This document shows, one piece after another, positions 36,388-46,560 of a stretch of 64,000 nucleotides of DNA (its first letter is position 1; every line of letters starts with the position of its first letter). The DNA is taken from contig ONDP01000009.1 of NCBI GenBank assembly GCA_900316645.1, positions 33,578 through 97,577 on the forward strand. Direction: 5' to 3'. The notes below the pieces were generated by a model. It did not search any database, had not been told where the DNA came from, and saw only the letters and a program-made list of their open reading frames with translations. A program made the position numbers and the translations under genes. The stretch comes from an uncultured Prevotellaceae bacterium (lineage in GTDB: Bacteria > Bacteroidota > Bacteroidia > Bacteroidales > Bacteroidaceae).

Positions 36388-37382
36388 TTGTTCTTTTTAT
36401 ACCATGCAATGCTTCTGCGAACACCTTCCTCCAGTTTTACCTGTGGTTCAAATCCTAATTCCTGTTGTGCAGGTCGGATGTCGCAACGCCAGTTACGCTG
36501 TTTCATGATGTGATATTTGTCGTTGTTCAGGGCTGTCACTTTGCCAGTCATATGGCCGATGCACTCGCCGCAGAACGTGATGATGCGCAACAGCCACAGG
36601 GGGGCAGTGATGCGTATCCACCATGGGTTGTCCAATTCTTTACGTATCAGATCGCTGAACGTAGATGATTGATAAACCTCTCCGTCCGAGAGAAAATACT
36701 TACGTCCCGTCTCGCCTTTCTCCAAAGCCAGAAAGATGGCCTGTACCACATCAGTGACATAGACAAAAGTAATGTCTTGCTGTTGAAAACCTACAGCAAA
36801 ATCGGTGTGTGCCTGAATACTCTTTGCCATCATAAAGTAGTCGCGCTCCCGGGGACCATAGACTCCTGTAGGGCGAAGGATGATGTAGGGAAAGGCTGAG
36901 TGTTGAGTGTTGAGCGTCGAGAGATACTCTTCTGCAGCCAGTTTGCTTTTACCGTAGGCTGTATTCGGTTGAGGCTTGTCGTCTTCACGAATCTCGCGAT
37001 AGGGCTGTTCTTCACGGATAGCACCCATGATGCTGAGCGAACTGATATAGACAAACCGCTTCAAAGGCATTTTTAGGTCAATCAGGGCACGCACCAGATT
37101 TTTCGTCCCTTCTGTGTTGATGCGGAAGAAATCCTCCTTATGAAGGCATTTAGTCACACCTGCAGCGTGCACCACGTAGTCGAACTGCAAATCCTTCAAC
37201 TGCTCCTTCAACTGCTTTTCCGACGAGAGGTTTAACTCGATGAAACGGATATGTTCATCCTGCAGAAAATCCCTTGAACTCGACTTGCGTACTGCAGCCC
37301 ATGTCTCAAAGCCCCGTTTGAGTGCTTCTTCCACAATGAAAGAACCAATAAAACCGCTGGCTCCTGTAATTAGTATCTTCAT
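36378..37382 (-). CDS. NAD-dependent epimerase/dehydratase (extended SDR)
   Basis: A 334-residue extended short-chain dehydrogenase: nucleotide motif TGASGFIGS, HAAGVTKCL and the catalytic YGKSK. It modifies a nucleotide sugar or lipid-linked substrate. A 7-bp repeat tract (36895..36922) is read in frame as LSTLNTQHSA between the catalytic YGKSK..EEY helix and the next strand. Coupled to the PAP2 gene by overlap, suggesting a shared lipid or envelope pathway. Confidence 0.9.
   Translation of the reverse strand: MKILITGASGFIGSFIVEEALKRGFETWAAVRKSSSRDFLQDEHIRFIELNLSSEKQLKEQLKDLQFDYVVHAAGVTKCLHKEDFFRINTEGTKNLVRALIDLKMPLKRFVYISSLSIMGAIREEQPYREIREDDKPQPNTAYGKSKLAAEEYLSTLNTQHSAFPYIILRPTGVYGPRERDYFMMAKSIQAHTDFAVGFQQQDITFVYVTDVVQAIFLALEKGETGRKYFLSDGEVYQSSTFSDLIRKELDNPWWIRITAPLWLLRIITFCGECIGHMTGKVTALNNDKYHIMKQRNWRCDIRPAQQELGFEPQVKLEEGVRRSIAWYKKNKWL
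36895..36922 (-). repeat. 7-bp tandem repeat inside the epimerase gene, four units
   Basis: Units of the GTTGAGT type (GCTGAGT, GTTGAGT, GTTGAGC, GTCGAGA) encode LSTLNTQ on the minus strand, almost the same peptide as in the GT9 and helicase genes. Confidence 0.85.
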
Positions 37383-37383
37383 A

Positions 37384-37869
37384 TTATAATTTCTTGATGG
37401 CTATAGATTGGGTAGAGCACTTGTGGAACAAATCGAAAATGCCTCGTAGCTTATCATAGTTTTCCACCTGGTGCAAAACCTTATTTATCTTAAATTGGAA
37501 GTCTATCTGAACCTTGTTGTCTGTCTGGGAGACGAAATATATACCGCTAATGCTCTTGTCGGGTGTTGATGCAGCAACTTGCTGAGGTATCTCTGCAAGA
37601 GTATAGCCTTCGGGCAGCGTAATGTTAACCACTACTTGTTGCGACATCTCCGATGGGAATTCCACAGGCATCAGTCGCTTGTCGCTTGTGAAACAGTTCT
37701 TGGCCAGAGGTGGCATATAGAAAGGAAAGATATGGATTGTGTCGTGGTTGACGTCACCCTTTATAGTGAACTTCTCCTTGCCGAATATCATGTTCACCGG
37801 GTTCTGGGCAGCAGAGCTGTGCCACAGACATCCAATCATTGCAAGAATTACTATTGATTTTAAAGACAT
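37384..37869 (-). CDS. Standalone DUF3858-like domain with signal peptide (likely truncated relative)
   Basis: About 161 residues from ATG 37869: signal peptide SLKSIVILAMIGCLWHSSAA, then FTIKGDVNHDTIHIFPF, LPEGYTLAEIPQQV and a final YDKLRGIFDLFHKCSTQSIAIKKL. This matches, from memory, only the C-terminal part of DUF3857/transglutaminase-family proteins; the transglutaminase core is absent. Either a shortened paralogue that kept an export signal or the remains of a deletion. It ends 2 bp before the epimerase start and may be in the same transcript. The long upstream frame is not coding. Confidence 0.7.
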   Translation of the reverse strand: MSLKSIVILAMIGCLWHSSAAQNPVNMIFGKEKFTIKGDVNHDTIHIFPFYMPPLAKNCFTSDKRLMPVEFPSEMSQQVVVNITLPEGYTLAEIPQQVAASTPDKSISGIYFVSQTDNKVQIDFQFKINKVLHQVENYDKLRGIFDLFHKCSTQSIAIKKL

Positions 37870-37895
37870 GGCTGTATTTTTGTTAGGAAGCGATG

Positions 37896-37903
37896 CAAAG
37901 GTA
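37896..37903 (-). promoter_or_regulatory. Bacteroidetes -7 box TACCTTTG
   Basis: TACCTTTG on the minus strand lies 27 bases before the ATG at 37869 and could drive the DUF3858-like gene, the epimerase and PAP2. Confidence 0.5.
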
Positions 37904-37945
37904 TAAAAAAAAAGGAAAATAGGAGTCATAATTGAATATATTTTG

Positions 37946-37953
37946 TATCTTTG
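37946..37953 (+). promoter_or_regulatory. Bacteroidetes -7 box TATCTTTG for rnr
   Basis: TATCTTTG lies 28 bases before the rnr ATG at 37982. It supports that start over the longer open frame from 37943. Confidence 0.6.
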
Positions 37954-37981
37954 CAGAAAAATAACTAAGAATATTACTACT

Positions 37982-40177
37982 ATGAGTAAAAAGAAAGGTG
38001 GAAAAAGAGTGAACAAGAAGCAGCTGATAGAAATGTTGCAGACTTTCTTCCAAGAACATCCTAATGAGGTATTTTCGTTTAAACAGATATTCCGTGCGCT
38101 GAAACTTGATACGCATCCTGCCAAGATGCTCGCCATCGAAACGATGGATGAAATGGCATGGGACGACTATCTCACCAAGGCCAGTGACAACTCGTATCGC
38201 CTCAATCTGAAGACACAGGTACAGGAGGGAACGTTCATCCGTAAGGCTAATGGTAAAAATTCGTTCCAGCCCGACGATGGTGGTAAACCCATCTTTGTCT
38301 CCGAGCGCAACTCTATGTTTGCCCTGAATGGCGATCGTGTCCGTGTGGCGATGATGGCCCGCCGTCAGAATCATATCAAGGAGGCTATGGTGGTCGAAGT
38401 GTTGTCGCATAAGATGGATCAAGCAGTGGGTAAGCTGAAAGTGGAGCGCGATTTTGCCTTCCTCATTACCGAGGGTGCTATCTTTGCCCAGGACATCTTG
38501 ATTCCTAAAAAGAAACTGAAGGGTGGTAAAACAGGCGACAAGGCTGTTGTGAAAATCACCCAGTGGCCTTCGAAGGAATCGAAGAATATTGTGGGTGAGG
38601 TGATTGACGTATTGGGTAAGGAAGGTGATAATAACGTGGAGATGCACGCTATCTTGGCACAATACGGACTGCCTTATAAATATCCGAAGGCTGTAGAGGA
38701 TGCTGCCGAGAAAATAGAACCGGGTATCACTCCCGATGAAATTGCCCGTCGTGAAGACTTCCGTGACGTGTTCACCTGCACCATCGACCCCAAGGATGCC
38801 AAAGACTTCGACGATGCCCTGTCGCTGCGTGCAGCAGGTAAGGGCCTGTGGGAAGTAGGCATCCATATTGCCGATGTCAGTCACTACGTCAAGGAGGGCT
38901 CTGTTATAGATAAGGAGGCCGTAAAACGAGCCACGAGTGTCTATCTTGTTGACCGCACTATTCCGATGTTGCCAGAACGCCTTTGTAATTTCATCTGCTC
39001 CCTGCGTCCTGACGAGGAAAAACTGACCTACTCCGTCATTGTAACACTTGACGAGGAGGCCAACATCAAGAACGGTCACATTGCACATACTGTCATTAAG
39101 AGCAATCGGCGCTATGCCTATGAGGAAGTGCAGGAAGTGCTGAAGCCCACCCCCTCCAAAAAGGATGGGAATAAGAAAGAGACAGTGGAAGACCCGTATG
39201 CAGAGCAACTGCGAACCTTAGACCAATTGGCTAAGAAGTTGCGTGAGAAACGCTTCAAGGGTGGTGCTGTAAAGTTTGATCGTGAGGAATTGCATTTCGA
39301 TATCGACGAAGATGGAAAGCCCATTCGCGCCTATTTCAAGAAATCGACTGATGCCACCCAGCTCATCGAGGAATTCATGTTGCTGGCTAATAGGTTTGTG
39401 GCAGAAAGCATTGGCAAAAAGAAAAAGGCAGGCCCCAATGGGCAACAGCCGAAAGCCAAAACCTTCGTCTATCGTATCCACGACCAGCCCGACCCCACAA
39501 AGTTGGAGACCCTGCGCGAATTTGTGGTTAAGTTTGGCTACAAGCTTAAGACAGGCGGTACCAAGGGAGCAATATCCAAGAGTCTGAACGCACTGATGGA
39601 TGGCGTGCAGGGTAAGAAGGAACAGAAACTCATAGAGACCGTAGCCCTGCGAGCTATGATGAAAGCAAAGTATTCTACTCATAATATCGGGCACTATGGA
39701 CTGGCTTTCGACTATTATACCCATTTCACATCGCCTATCCGTCGCTATCCCGACACGATGGTGCACCGTCTGTTGACGAAATACCAGGACAAGGGTCGCA
39801 GTGCCAATGAGGAGAAATACGAAGAGTTGTGTGAGCATTGCTCCGATATGGAGGTAGTGGCCCAGCAGGCAGAGCGTGACTCTATCAAATATAAGATGGT
39901 AGAGTTTATGGTCGATAAGGTTGGTGAAACCTACGATGCCCATATCAGTGGCATCCAGTCTTACGGCATTTATTGTGAGATAGACGAAAACCACTGCGAA
40001 GGTATGGTACCGATGCGTGATTTGGATGATGACTACTATGACTTCGACGAGAAAAATTATTGTCTTGTAGGACGTCGCCATCATCATAAATATCAGTTGG
40101 GCGATCCCATTCGCATCAAGGTGGCTCGTGCAAATTTGGAGAAGCGTCAGTTAGACTTCTCCATCGCAGAAGATTAA
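37982..40177 (+). CDS. rnr: Ribonuclease R
   Basis: A 3'-5' hydrolytic exoribonuclease that degrades structured RNA. The 731-residue protein has N-terminal helix-turn-helix and cold-shock domains, the RNB catalytic core with DPKDAKDFDDALSL (metal-binding aspartates), YTHFTSPIRRYPD and a C-terminal S1 domain (YDAHISGIQSYGIYCEI). A lysine-rich N-terminus (SKKKGGKRVNKKQ) may help RNA binding. Transcribed alone, with a clear terminator at 40179. Confidence 0.96.
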   Translation: MSKKKGGKRVNKKQLIEMLQTFFQEHPNEVFSFKQIFRALKLDTHPAKMLAIETMDEMAWDDYLTKASDNSYRLNLKTQVQEGTFIRKANGKNSFQPDDGGKPIFVSERNSMFALNGDRVRVAMMARRQNHIKEAMVVEVLSHKMDQAVGKLKVERDFAFLITEGAIFAQDILIPKKKLKGGKTGDKAVVKITQWPSKESKNIVGEVIDVLGKEGDNNVEMHAILAQYGLPYKYPKAVEDAAEKIEPGITPDEIARREDFRDVFTCTIDPKDAKDFDDALSLRAAGKGLWEVGIHIADVSHYVKEGSVIDKEAVKRATSVYLVDRTIPMLPERLCNFICSLRPDEEKLTYSVIVTLDEEANIKNGHIAHTVIKSNRRYAYEEVQEVLKPTPSKKDGNKKETVEDPYAEQLRTLDQLAKKLREKRFKGGAVKFDREELHFDIDEDGKPIRAYFKKSTDATQLIEEFMLLANRFVAESIGKKKKAGPNGQQPKAKTFVYRIHDQPDPTKLETLREFVVKFGYKLKTGGTKGAISKSLNALMDGVQGKKEQKLIETVALRAMMKAKYSTHNIGHYGLAFDYYTHFTSPIRRYPDTMVHRLLTKYQDKGRSANEEKYEELCEHCSDMEVVAQQAERDSIKYKMVEFMVDKVGETYDAHISGIQSYGIYCEIDENHCEGMVPMRDLDDDYYDFDEKNYCLVGRRHHHKYQLGDPIRIKVARANLEKRQLDFSIAED

Positions 40178-40178
40178 T

Positions 40179-40224
40179 AAAAACTCCTTTCTTCCCCATT
40201 GTGGAGGATGAAAGGAGTTTTTTT
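40179..40224 (+). terminator. Rho-independent terminator of rnr
   Basis: AAAACTCCTTTC pairs with GAAAGGAGTTTT around an 18-nt loop, followed by a T-rich run, starting 2 bases after the rnr stop codon. Confidence 0.85.
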
Positions 40225-40277
40225 ATATTATCTTTTTAAGTAGGTTGAGCCTGAAAATACGGATTTTTACATAAGTG

Positions 40278-41501
<1,224 letters not shown>

Positions 41502-41625
41502 TTATAAGATAATGCAAAGATACACATTTTTTTTCAGTGTGCAAGTTTTCCGAATAAAAAATCGCTCAGTAAAAATAAGAAAAGAAAAATGAGAGGGAAA
41601 TTGATGGATTTTGAAATAAATACAT

Positions 41626-41633
41626 TATTTTTG
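41626..41633 (+). promoter_or_regulatory. Bacteroidetes -7 box TATTTTTG for the AsmA-like gene
   Basis: TATTTTTG lies 30 bases before ATG 41664 and downstream of the earlier in-frame ATGs, which supports the later start. Confidence 0.5.
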
Positions 41634-41663
41634 CAAACGGAAAATCTACTATACATAAATTAT

Positions 41664-43838
41664 ATGGCATCAATATTGAAAATCATCTTCCGACTTGTCA
41701 AGATAGTGGCAATAGTTGTAGTTGTGTTTTTACTCCTGATATTTGGAGGAGTGTGGTTACTGAATTCTTCATCGTTTCAGGATAAGTTTCTGAGTTATGC
41801 CACCGAGACGTTGCAGGAAAAGTTGAAGACGAAGGTTGAAATAGACAGCATTCGCATTGGTTTCTTCAGTGACGACGTACGTCTCTATAAATTGAGAGTT
41901 GAAGATTTGCAGCATCGTCCCATGCTGAACCTTGACTTCCTGGGTGCAGAGATAGATATGTGGGCACTGCTCAAAAGTGAAATTCAGTTGGAGGAGGTTA
42001 CTGTCAAGGGTCTGCATGCCCAGATCTTCAAGGAACGTCCTGATACGGCAGCCAATTACCAGTTTGTGATTGATGCGTTCAAGAGCGACAAGAAAGCCCC
42101 CAAACCAAAGAAGAAAAAGAGCGGCAAGCAGTTGACGTTCGATTTGGATGAAGTGAATATCGAGGATGTGGATGTCATCTATAACCAGTCGCACTTTTCC
42201 CTTGGCCACATAAACCTGCACAAGGGATGGGGCGACAAGATTACCGGTGAGGTGCGGAAGGCTCAAGGTTCATGGATACACATGAAGAAACGTAAGCCGG
42301 TGAAAGTGGACAACCGCATGATGATTGACGTCATCAAACTGAGTTTGAAAGGTGACGGAAAGGAGGGTGAGGTAGCGATTGACAGTGTGCACTGGACTAC
42401 TGATAATCACTTGCCCCATAAGCGTGTGGGGAAACCCAAGCGTGGATGGTTTGACGATGGCCACTTAAACGTGGTGGCTCATGCGAAACTGCACTTTAGC
42501 CATATCAGTAAGGATAGTGTTTGTGGCCGTCTGACAGAGTGTGACGTTAATGACAAAGCCTCGGGATTGCACATCACTGACTTGCATCTGGCTTTCAAAC
42601 ATATTGCAGGGAAGATTCACATCAACGACGCAACCATCTGCATGGCCAATACCACCCTGAAATTTGCCAAGGGTGAGGTGCAGTTGGGCAGCAAGAAGAA
42701 GGGCATCCCCTTCCTATTCTCAACGAGCGATATCACAGGAACGACGTTGCTGAAAGACATAGCGCACCCCTTTGCCCCAGCACTCAAGAACTTCTCACTG
42801 CCACTCTGGCTCACCACTAAGTTCTATGGCAACGACAGCACCTTGTTCTTTAAGGATGTAGCTGTTAAGACCACCGACAACAAATTCCGTGCTAAGGCAG
42901 TTGGCTCCGTGGCGGGATTAAAAGACAAATACAAGCTTCACGTTCATTTTGACATCTTGAGTTGCGAGGTGCAGGGCAATAGCAAGGCGCGTATCATCAA
43001 CCAGTTTGCTGTCAGAAAGTTCATGATGAAACAGTTGCATGCTTTGGGAACGATACGTTATAAAGGTTCGTTCGACGTGAAGTATAAGCGTCTGGAGTTC
43101 CGTGGTAACATTCTTTCTGCCTGTGGTGATATCGGTTTCTCGTTCCTTATCAATAATCTCAATAAATATCTTACAGGTAATGTGAAGTCGGACGTCTTCC
43201 ATCTTGGCAAGGCCATGGATTATCCTGATATAGGCAGAATCAGTTGCAGGGCTGGTTTTAAGATTGACATCTCGAAGGAACGTACTGCAGTGATGCGTCG
43301 ACAGAGAGGAGGAAAACTGCCTATCGGACAGGTTGACGCTCTCGTTTACGAAGCCCAATACAAGAAAGTATCAGTGACCGATATCTATGCTAATATTGTG
43401 AGTGATGGTGCTGTGGCTGAGGGTAAGTTGAAGATGAAGGGTAAGTTGGCTGATATTCTTTGCGCATTCTCGTTCACGGACACTGACCAGATGCAGAAGA
43501 CGAAGATTAAACCGGGCATTCGCTTCCACCTCTTCAATAACGACAACGACAATGATCCTGACAAGGCAGACCGTGAACGGCATAAGGCCATGCGTAAAGC
43601 CGCTAAGGAGAAAGAGCGTGAGGCTAAGAAAAAGCAGAAGGAGCTAGAGAAGCAGAAGGAGAATGCCGAGAAGGAGAAGAAAGCTGCAGCGAAGGCAGCC
43701 GAGAAGGAAAGGAAGGCTGCTGAGAAGGCTGCTGAAAAAGAAAGGAAGGCTGCTGAGAAAGCTGCCAGGAAACAGCAAAAGGCAGCCGAAAAGGCTGCCC
43801 GTAAAGCTGCAAAAGAAGCTGCAAAGAATCAAGATTAG
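41664..43838 (+). CDS. AsmA/TamB-like membrane protein with lysine-alanine tail
   Basis: About 724 residues from ATG 41664. An N-terminal membrane anchor (IVAIVVVVFLLLIFGGVWLL) precedes repetitive strand segments typical of AsmA/TamB-like lipid-transfer proteins (LRVEDLQHRPMLNLDFLGAEIDM). It is about half the length of a full TamB. The last ~95 residues are an almost pure K/A/E coiled-coil-prone tract (KAAEKERKAAEKAAEKER..), unlike the rest. The last 4 bp overlap the convergent SGNH esterase gene. Envelope lipid transport or assembly is the likely role. Confidence 0.8.
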   Translation: MASILKIIFRLVKIVAIVVVVFLLLIFGGVWLLNSSSFQDKFLSYATETLQEKLKTKVEIDSIRIGFFSDDVRLYKLRVEDLQHRPMLNLDFLGAEIDMWALLKSEIQLEEVTVKGLHAQIFKERPDTAANYQFVIDAFKSDKKAPKPKKKKSGKQLTFDLDEVNIEDVDVIYNQSHFSLGHINLHKGWGDKITGEVRKAQGSWIHMKKRKPVKVDNRMMIDVIKLSLKGDGKEGEVAIDSVHWTTDNHLPHKRVGKPKRGWFDDGHLNVVAHAKLHFSHISKDSVCGRLTECDVNDKASGLHITDLHLAFKHIAGKIHINDATICMANTTLKFAKGEVQLGSKKKGIPFLFSTSDITGTTLLKDIAHPFAPALKNFSLPLWLTTKFYGNDSTLFFKDVAVKTTDNKFRAKAVGSVAGLKDKYKLHVHFDILSCEVQGNSKARIINQFAVRKFMMKQLHALGTIRYKGSFDVKYKRLEFRGNILSACGDIGFSFLINNLNKYLTGNVKSDVFHLGKAMDYPDIGRISCRAGFKIDISKERTAVMRRQRGGKLPIGQVDALVYEAQYKKVSVTDIYANIVSDGAVAEGKLKMKGKLADILCAFSFTDTDQMQKTKIKPGIRFHLFNNDNDNDPDKADRERHKAMRKAAKEKEREAKKKQKELEKQKENAEKEKKAAAKAAEKERKAAEKAAEKERKAAEKAARKQQKAAEKAARKAAKEAAKNQD

Positions 43839-44935
43839 AACCAGTGCATCAGTGCGCGCAGGTATGCTGTCAGCTCACCTGCCATCTTTTGATGCTGCCA
43901 GACAGAAGGGTGCCAGTCGGCTCCATAGCCGATGTCTCCGTTCTGTGGTGTGAAATCGAACCGATATACTTCCGTGTCGCCATCTTTCTTGGCCTCCTCA
44001 ACCACTTCGTTGAGAGTCTGCTTGGCAATATCCAGTTCCTTGCCATTCAGCATTGTTCCACACAGATACACAATCTTGGCCTTAGGATTGTGTTGACGCA
44101 CCTGCTTGAGGAACTTTTTGTAGGCCTGTTTCAGCAGTTTTGCATCGTAGTTGTCGGTCGACAGGTCGTTGGTTCCCAGATTGATGCAAACTACCTGGGG
44201 CTGAAAGCGTGAGAAGTCCCAACGCTCAGATCGGTCGTAGAGATTGGTGTACTCATACTCCGTTGTCATCACGTTCTCTGGAGTACCTGTCTTTGGACCG
44301 CCATAGCTGCGATAGACACCAATACCACTGCGAGCTGTTACGTATGCCACAGCATCGAGGTTGCGACAAGTTTGCTGGGCATAACCGATATAATGGTTTT
44401 CTGTTTCGTATTCAAAGGGGTCGCCCCGATTGATACTCTCGTTACCATATCCGCAAGTGATGGAGTTGCCGATGAACTCAATCTTACGCTCTGGCAAGGC
44501 AGGGGCATCCAGCATCATGCCGTCGTTGTCGAGGATGAAACCACGGAATTCAGGTTTCAGTTCATAACCCTCGATGATATACATCAGTCGAACGGTATGC
44601 TCACCTTTGGGCAGGGCTGTTGCCAGGGTCACCACAGAGTCACGCTCTCCCATAAAACTCACCTTGAAGGGGGCAGCCTCGTCAATCTGTGCCATGAAAT
44701 AACCGCTCTTGGGTTTGGCTATCATCTTCAGGCTTGTACCTGTGAAACCGGCATTAATCTGTACACCCGGGAAGGTGAAACGGGGTCGCTGTGGATTGTC
44801 GAAACAAATACGACCTACATATTGGATATGTTTATCTGTGGGACAAACAACTTTTCCTGTCAGGGGCAGGGTAGTACTGGCCTGCATGCCTATCGACATC
44901 AGGGTCGCAAAAATCAGTAGTGAGATGCGCTTCAT
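43835..44935 (-). CDS. Secreted SGNH/GDSL esterase, CE2-like
   Basis: About 366 residues from ATG 44935, with signal peptide ISLLIFATLMSIGMQA. An N-terminal jelly-roll-like domain (~25-140) leads into an SGNH hydrolase with block I IEFIGNSITCGYG (Ser), VCINLGTNDLS (Gly/Asn) and the C-terminal DWHPSVWQHQKMA (Asp-x-x-His dyad). The two-domain layout is that of CE2 acetylxylan esterases. It may act with the CE1-like esterase at 40278 on plant glycans. Confidence 0.88.
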   Translation of the reverse strand: MKRISLLIFATLMSIGMQASTTLPLTGKVVCPTDKHIQYVGRICFDNPQRPRFTFPGVQINAGFTGTSLKMIAKPKSGYFMAQIDEAAPFKVSFMGERDSVVTLATALPKGEHTVRLMYIIEGYELKPEFRGFILDNDGMMLDAPALPERKIEFIGNSITCGYGNESINRGDPFEYETENHYIGYAQQTCRNLDAVAYVTARSGIGVYRSYGGPKTGTPENVMTTEYEYTNLYDRSERWDFSRFQPQVVCINLGTNDLSTDNYDAKLLKQAYKKFLKQVRQHNPKAKIVYLCGTMLNGKELDIAKQTLNEVVEEAKKDGDTEVYRFDFTPQNGDIGYGADWHPSVWQHQKMAGELTAYLRALMHWF

Positions 44936-44962
44936 AATTAGTAGTTTTAGAATTTCTGCCTG

Positions 44963-44970
44963 CAAAGATA
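44963..44970 (-). promoter_or_regulatory. Bacteroidetes -7 box TATCTTTG for the SGNH esterase
   Basis: On the minus strand TATCTTTG lies 27 bases upstream of ATG 44935. Confidence 0.55.
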
Positions 44971-44991
44971 ATAAAATTATGAATTATTTCG

Positions 44992-44999
44992 TATCTTTG
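44992..44999 (+). promoter_or_regulatory. Bacteroidetes -7 box TATCTTTG for ruvB
   Basis: TATCTTTG lies 14 bases before ATG 45014. It lies back to back with the esterase promoter, about 20 bp away. Confidence 0.6.
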
Positions 45000-45013
45000 C
45001 AAGCAAAAAGTAC

Positions 45014-46051
45014 ATGATGGACGAAGATTTTGACATCCGCCAGGAGCAATTCTCCTCTTCCGAAAAGGAATTCGAGAATGCCTTACGCCCCCTCTCGTTC
45101 TGTGATTTCAGTGGACAGCAGCAGGTGGTGGAGAATCTGCAAGTGTTTGTAGAGGCGGCCAAATACCGTGGTGAACCACTTGACCATACCCTGTTGCACG
45201 GACCTCCTGGTCTTGGTAAGACAACGCTGTCGAATATCATTGCCAACGAATTGGGTGTGGGGTTCAAGATTACCAGTGGTCCTGTGTTGGACAAACCAGG
45301 TGATTTGGCTGGCATCCTGACATCGTTGGAGAAAAACGACGTGCTGTTTATAGATGAGATACACCGTCTGTCGCCAGTGGTAGAGGAATATCTCTATTCC
45401 GCGATGGAGGACTACCGCATTGATATCATGATTGACAAGGGTCCTTCGGCTCGCAGCATACAGATTGACTTGAATCCTTTTACGCTTGTGGGAGCCACCA
45501 CACGTAGTGGTCTGCTCACAGCTCCCTTGCGAGCCCGTTTCGGCATCAATATGCACTTGCAGTATTACGAACCCGAGACGTTGCAGAAGATAATCTCTCG
45601 CTCTGCCTCCATACTGCGTGTGCCCATCACTGCTGATGCTGCAGCAGAAATATCGCGACGTTCTCGTGGTACTCCACGTATAGCCAATGCCCTGCTCCGC
45701 AGAGTCCGGGACTTTGCGCAGGTGAAGGGTACAGGCCGTATTGACACTGAGATTACGAAGATAGCCTTGACAGCTCTAAATATCGACCAGTATGGACTCG
45801 ACGAGATAGACAACCGCATCCTGCTGACGATTATCGATAAGTTCCGTGGAGGTCCTGTGGGCATCACCACAATAGCCACAGCCATTGGCGAGGATGCCGG
45901 TACGGTAGAGGAAGTGTATGAGCCATTCCTCATCATGGAGGGTTTCATCAAGCGCACCCCTCGAGGTCGTATGGCAACGGAACTGGCCTACCGTCATTTC
46001 GGACGCAATCCTTATACTGGTAATATTATGGAACCAAACTTATTTGACTGA
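45014..46051 (+). CDS. ruvB: Holliday junction helicase subunit RuvB
   Basis: AAA+ motor of the RuvAB branch-migration complex. The 345-residue protein has Walker [12 protein letters not shown], Walker [12 protein letters not shown], sensor/arginine-finger region [19 protein letters not shown] and the C-terminal winged helix ([17 protein letters not shown]). Length is normal. ATG 45017 is an equally possible start. The gap to coaD consists wholly of repeat sequence. Confidence 0.97.
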   Translation: MMDEDFDIRQEQFSSSEKEFENALRPLSFCDFSGQQQVVENLQVFVEAAKYRGEPLDHTLLHGPPGLGKTTLSNIIANELGVGFKITSGPVLDKPGDLAGILTSLEKNDVLFIDEIHRLSPVVEEYLYSAMEDYRIDIMIDKGPSARSIQIDLNPFTLVGATTRSGLLTAPLRARFGINMHLQYYEPETLQKIISRSASILRVPITADAAAEISRRSRGTPRIANALLRRVRDFAQVKGTGRIDTEITKIALTALNIDQYGLDEIDNRILLTIIDKFRGGPVGITTIATAIGEDAGTVEEVYEPFLIMEGFIKRTPRGRMATELAYRHFGRNPYTGNIMEPNLFD

Positions 46052-46052
46052 A

Positions 46053-46097
46053 AGAAGAGAAAAGTGAGAAGTGAAAAGTGAAAAGTTTGCTACCGCT
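46053..46097 (+). repeat. TTTGCTACCGC-type dispersed element, copy 2, abutting the coaD start
   Basis: GTGAAAA-type 7-bp units followed by TTTGCTACCGCT fill the ruvB-coaD gap and end at the coaD ATG (46098). The repeat is itself open in the coaD frame back to 46071. Confidence 0.8.
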
Positions 46098-46553
46098 ATG
46101 GAGATGAGAATTGGAGTATTTGTAGGAAGTTTCGACCCGTTTACTGTTGGTCACGATTCGGTGGTGAGGCGAGCCTTAGGATTGTTCGACCGCCTTGTTA
46201 TTGGGGTGGTGGGCGACCAAGTTCATAAACCGAATATGCAACCAGCCGTTGAGCGTATGCAGGCTATTCAGGAACTCTATGCCGATGAGGCTTGCATAGA
46301 GGTGGAGCCCTATTATGGTTTGGCAGTCGATTTTGCTAAAGAGCAGGGTGCCCACTATATAATAAAAGGTGTACGCAGTGTGAAGGATTTTGAGTACGAG
46401 CGCGAACAGGCCGATATCAATCGCCAAATCAGCGGTATTGAAACCATATTGCTTTTCTCCGAGCCCCAATATGCGAGTGTCAGCAGCAGTGTGGTACGTG
46501 AATTACAGCATTTCGGAAGGGATATTTCCGAATTCCTGCCTAAGAAAAAATAA
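46098..46553 (+). CDS. coaD: Pantetheine-phosphate adenylyltransferase
   Basis: Penultimate enzyme of coenzyme A synthesis, joining ATP and 4'-phosphopantetheine. The 151-residue protein has the nucleotidyltransferase motif GSFDPFTVGHDSVV, IIKGVRSVKDFEYE and ASVSSSVVREL. I start at ATG 46098 (MEMRIGVFVGSFDP), because everything upstream in frame is dispersed repeat. It follows ruvB and precedes the M28 lipoprotein gene by 7 bp. Confidence 0.95.
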   Translation: MEMRIGVFVGSFDPFTVGHDSVVRRALGLFDRLVIGVVGDQVHKPNMQPAVERMQAIQELYADEACIEVEPYYGLAVDFAKEQGAHYIIKGVRSVKDFEYEREQADINRQISGIETILLFSEPQYASVSSSVVRELQHFGRDISEFLPKKK

Positions 46554-46560
46554 TAAAGTG

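Noticed and set aside
43640-43832. Leu/Ser/Phe-rich minus-strand frames opposite the AsmA tail
   Set aside because: Reverse reading of the lysine-alanine repeat; no start or family.
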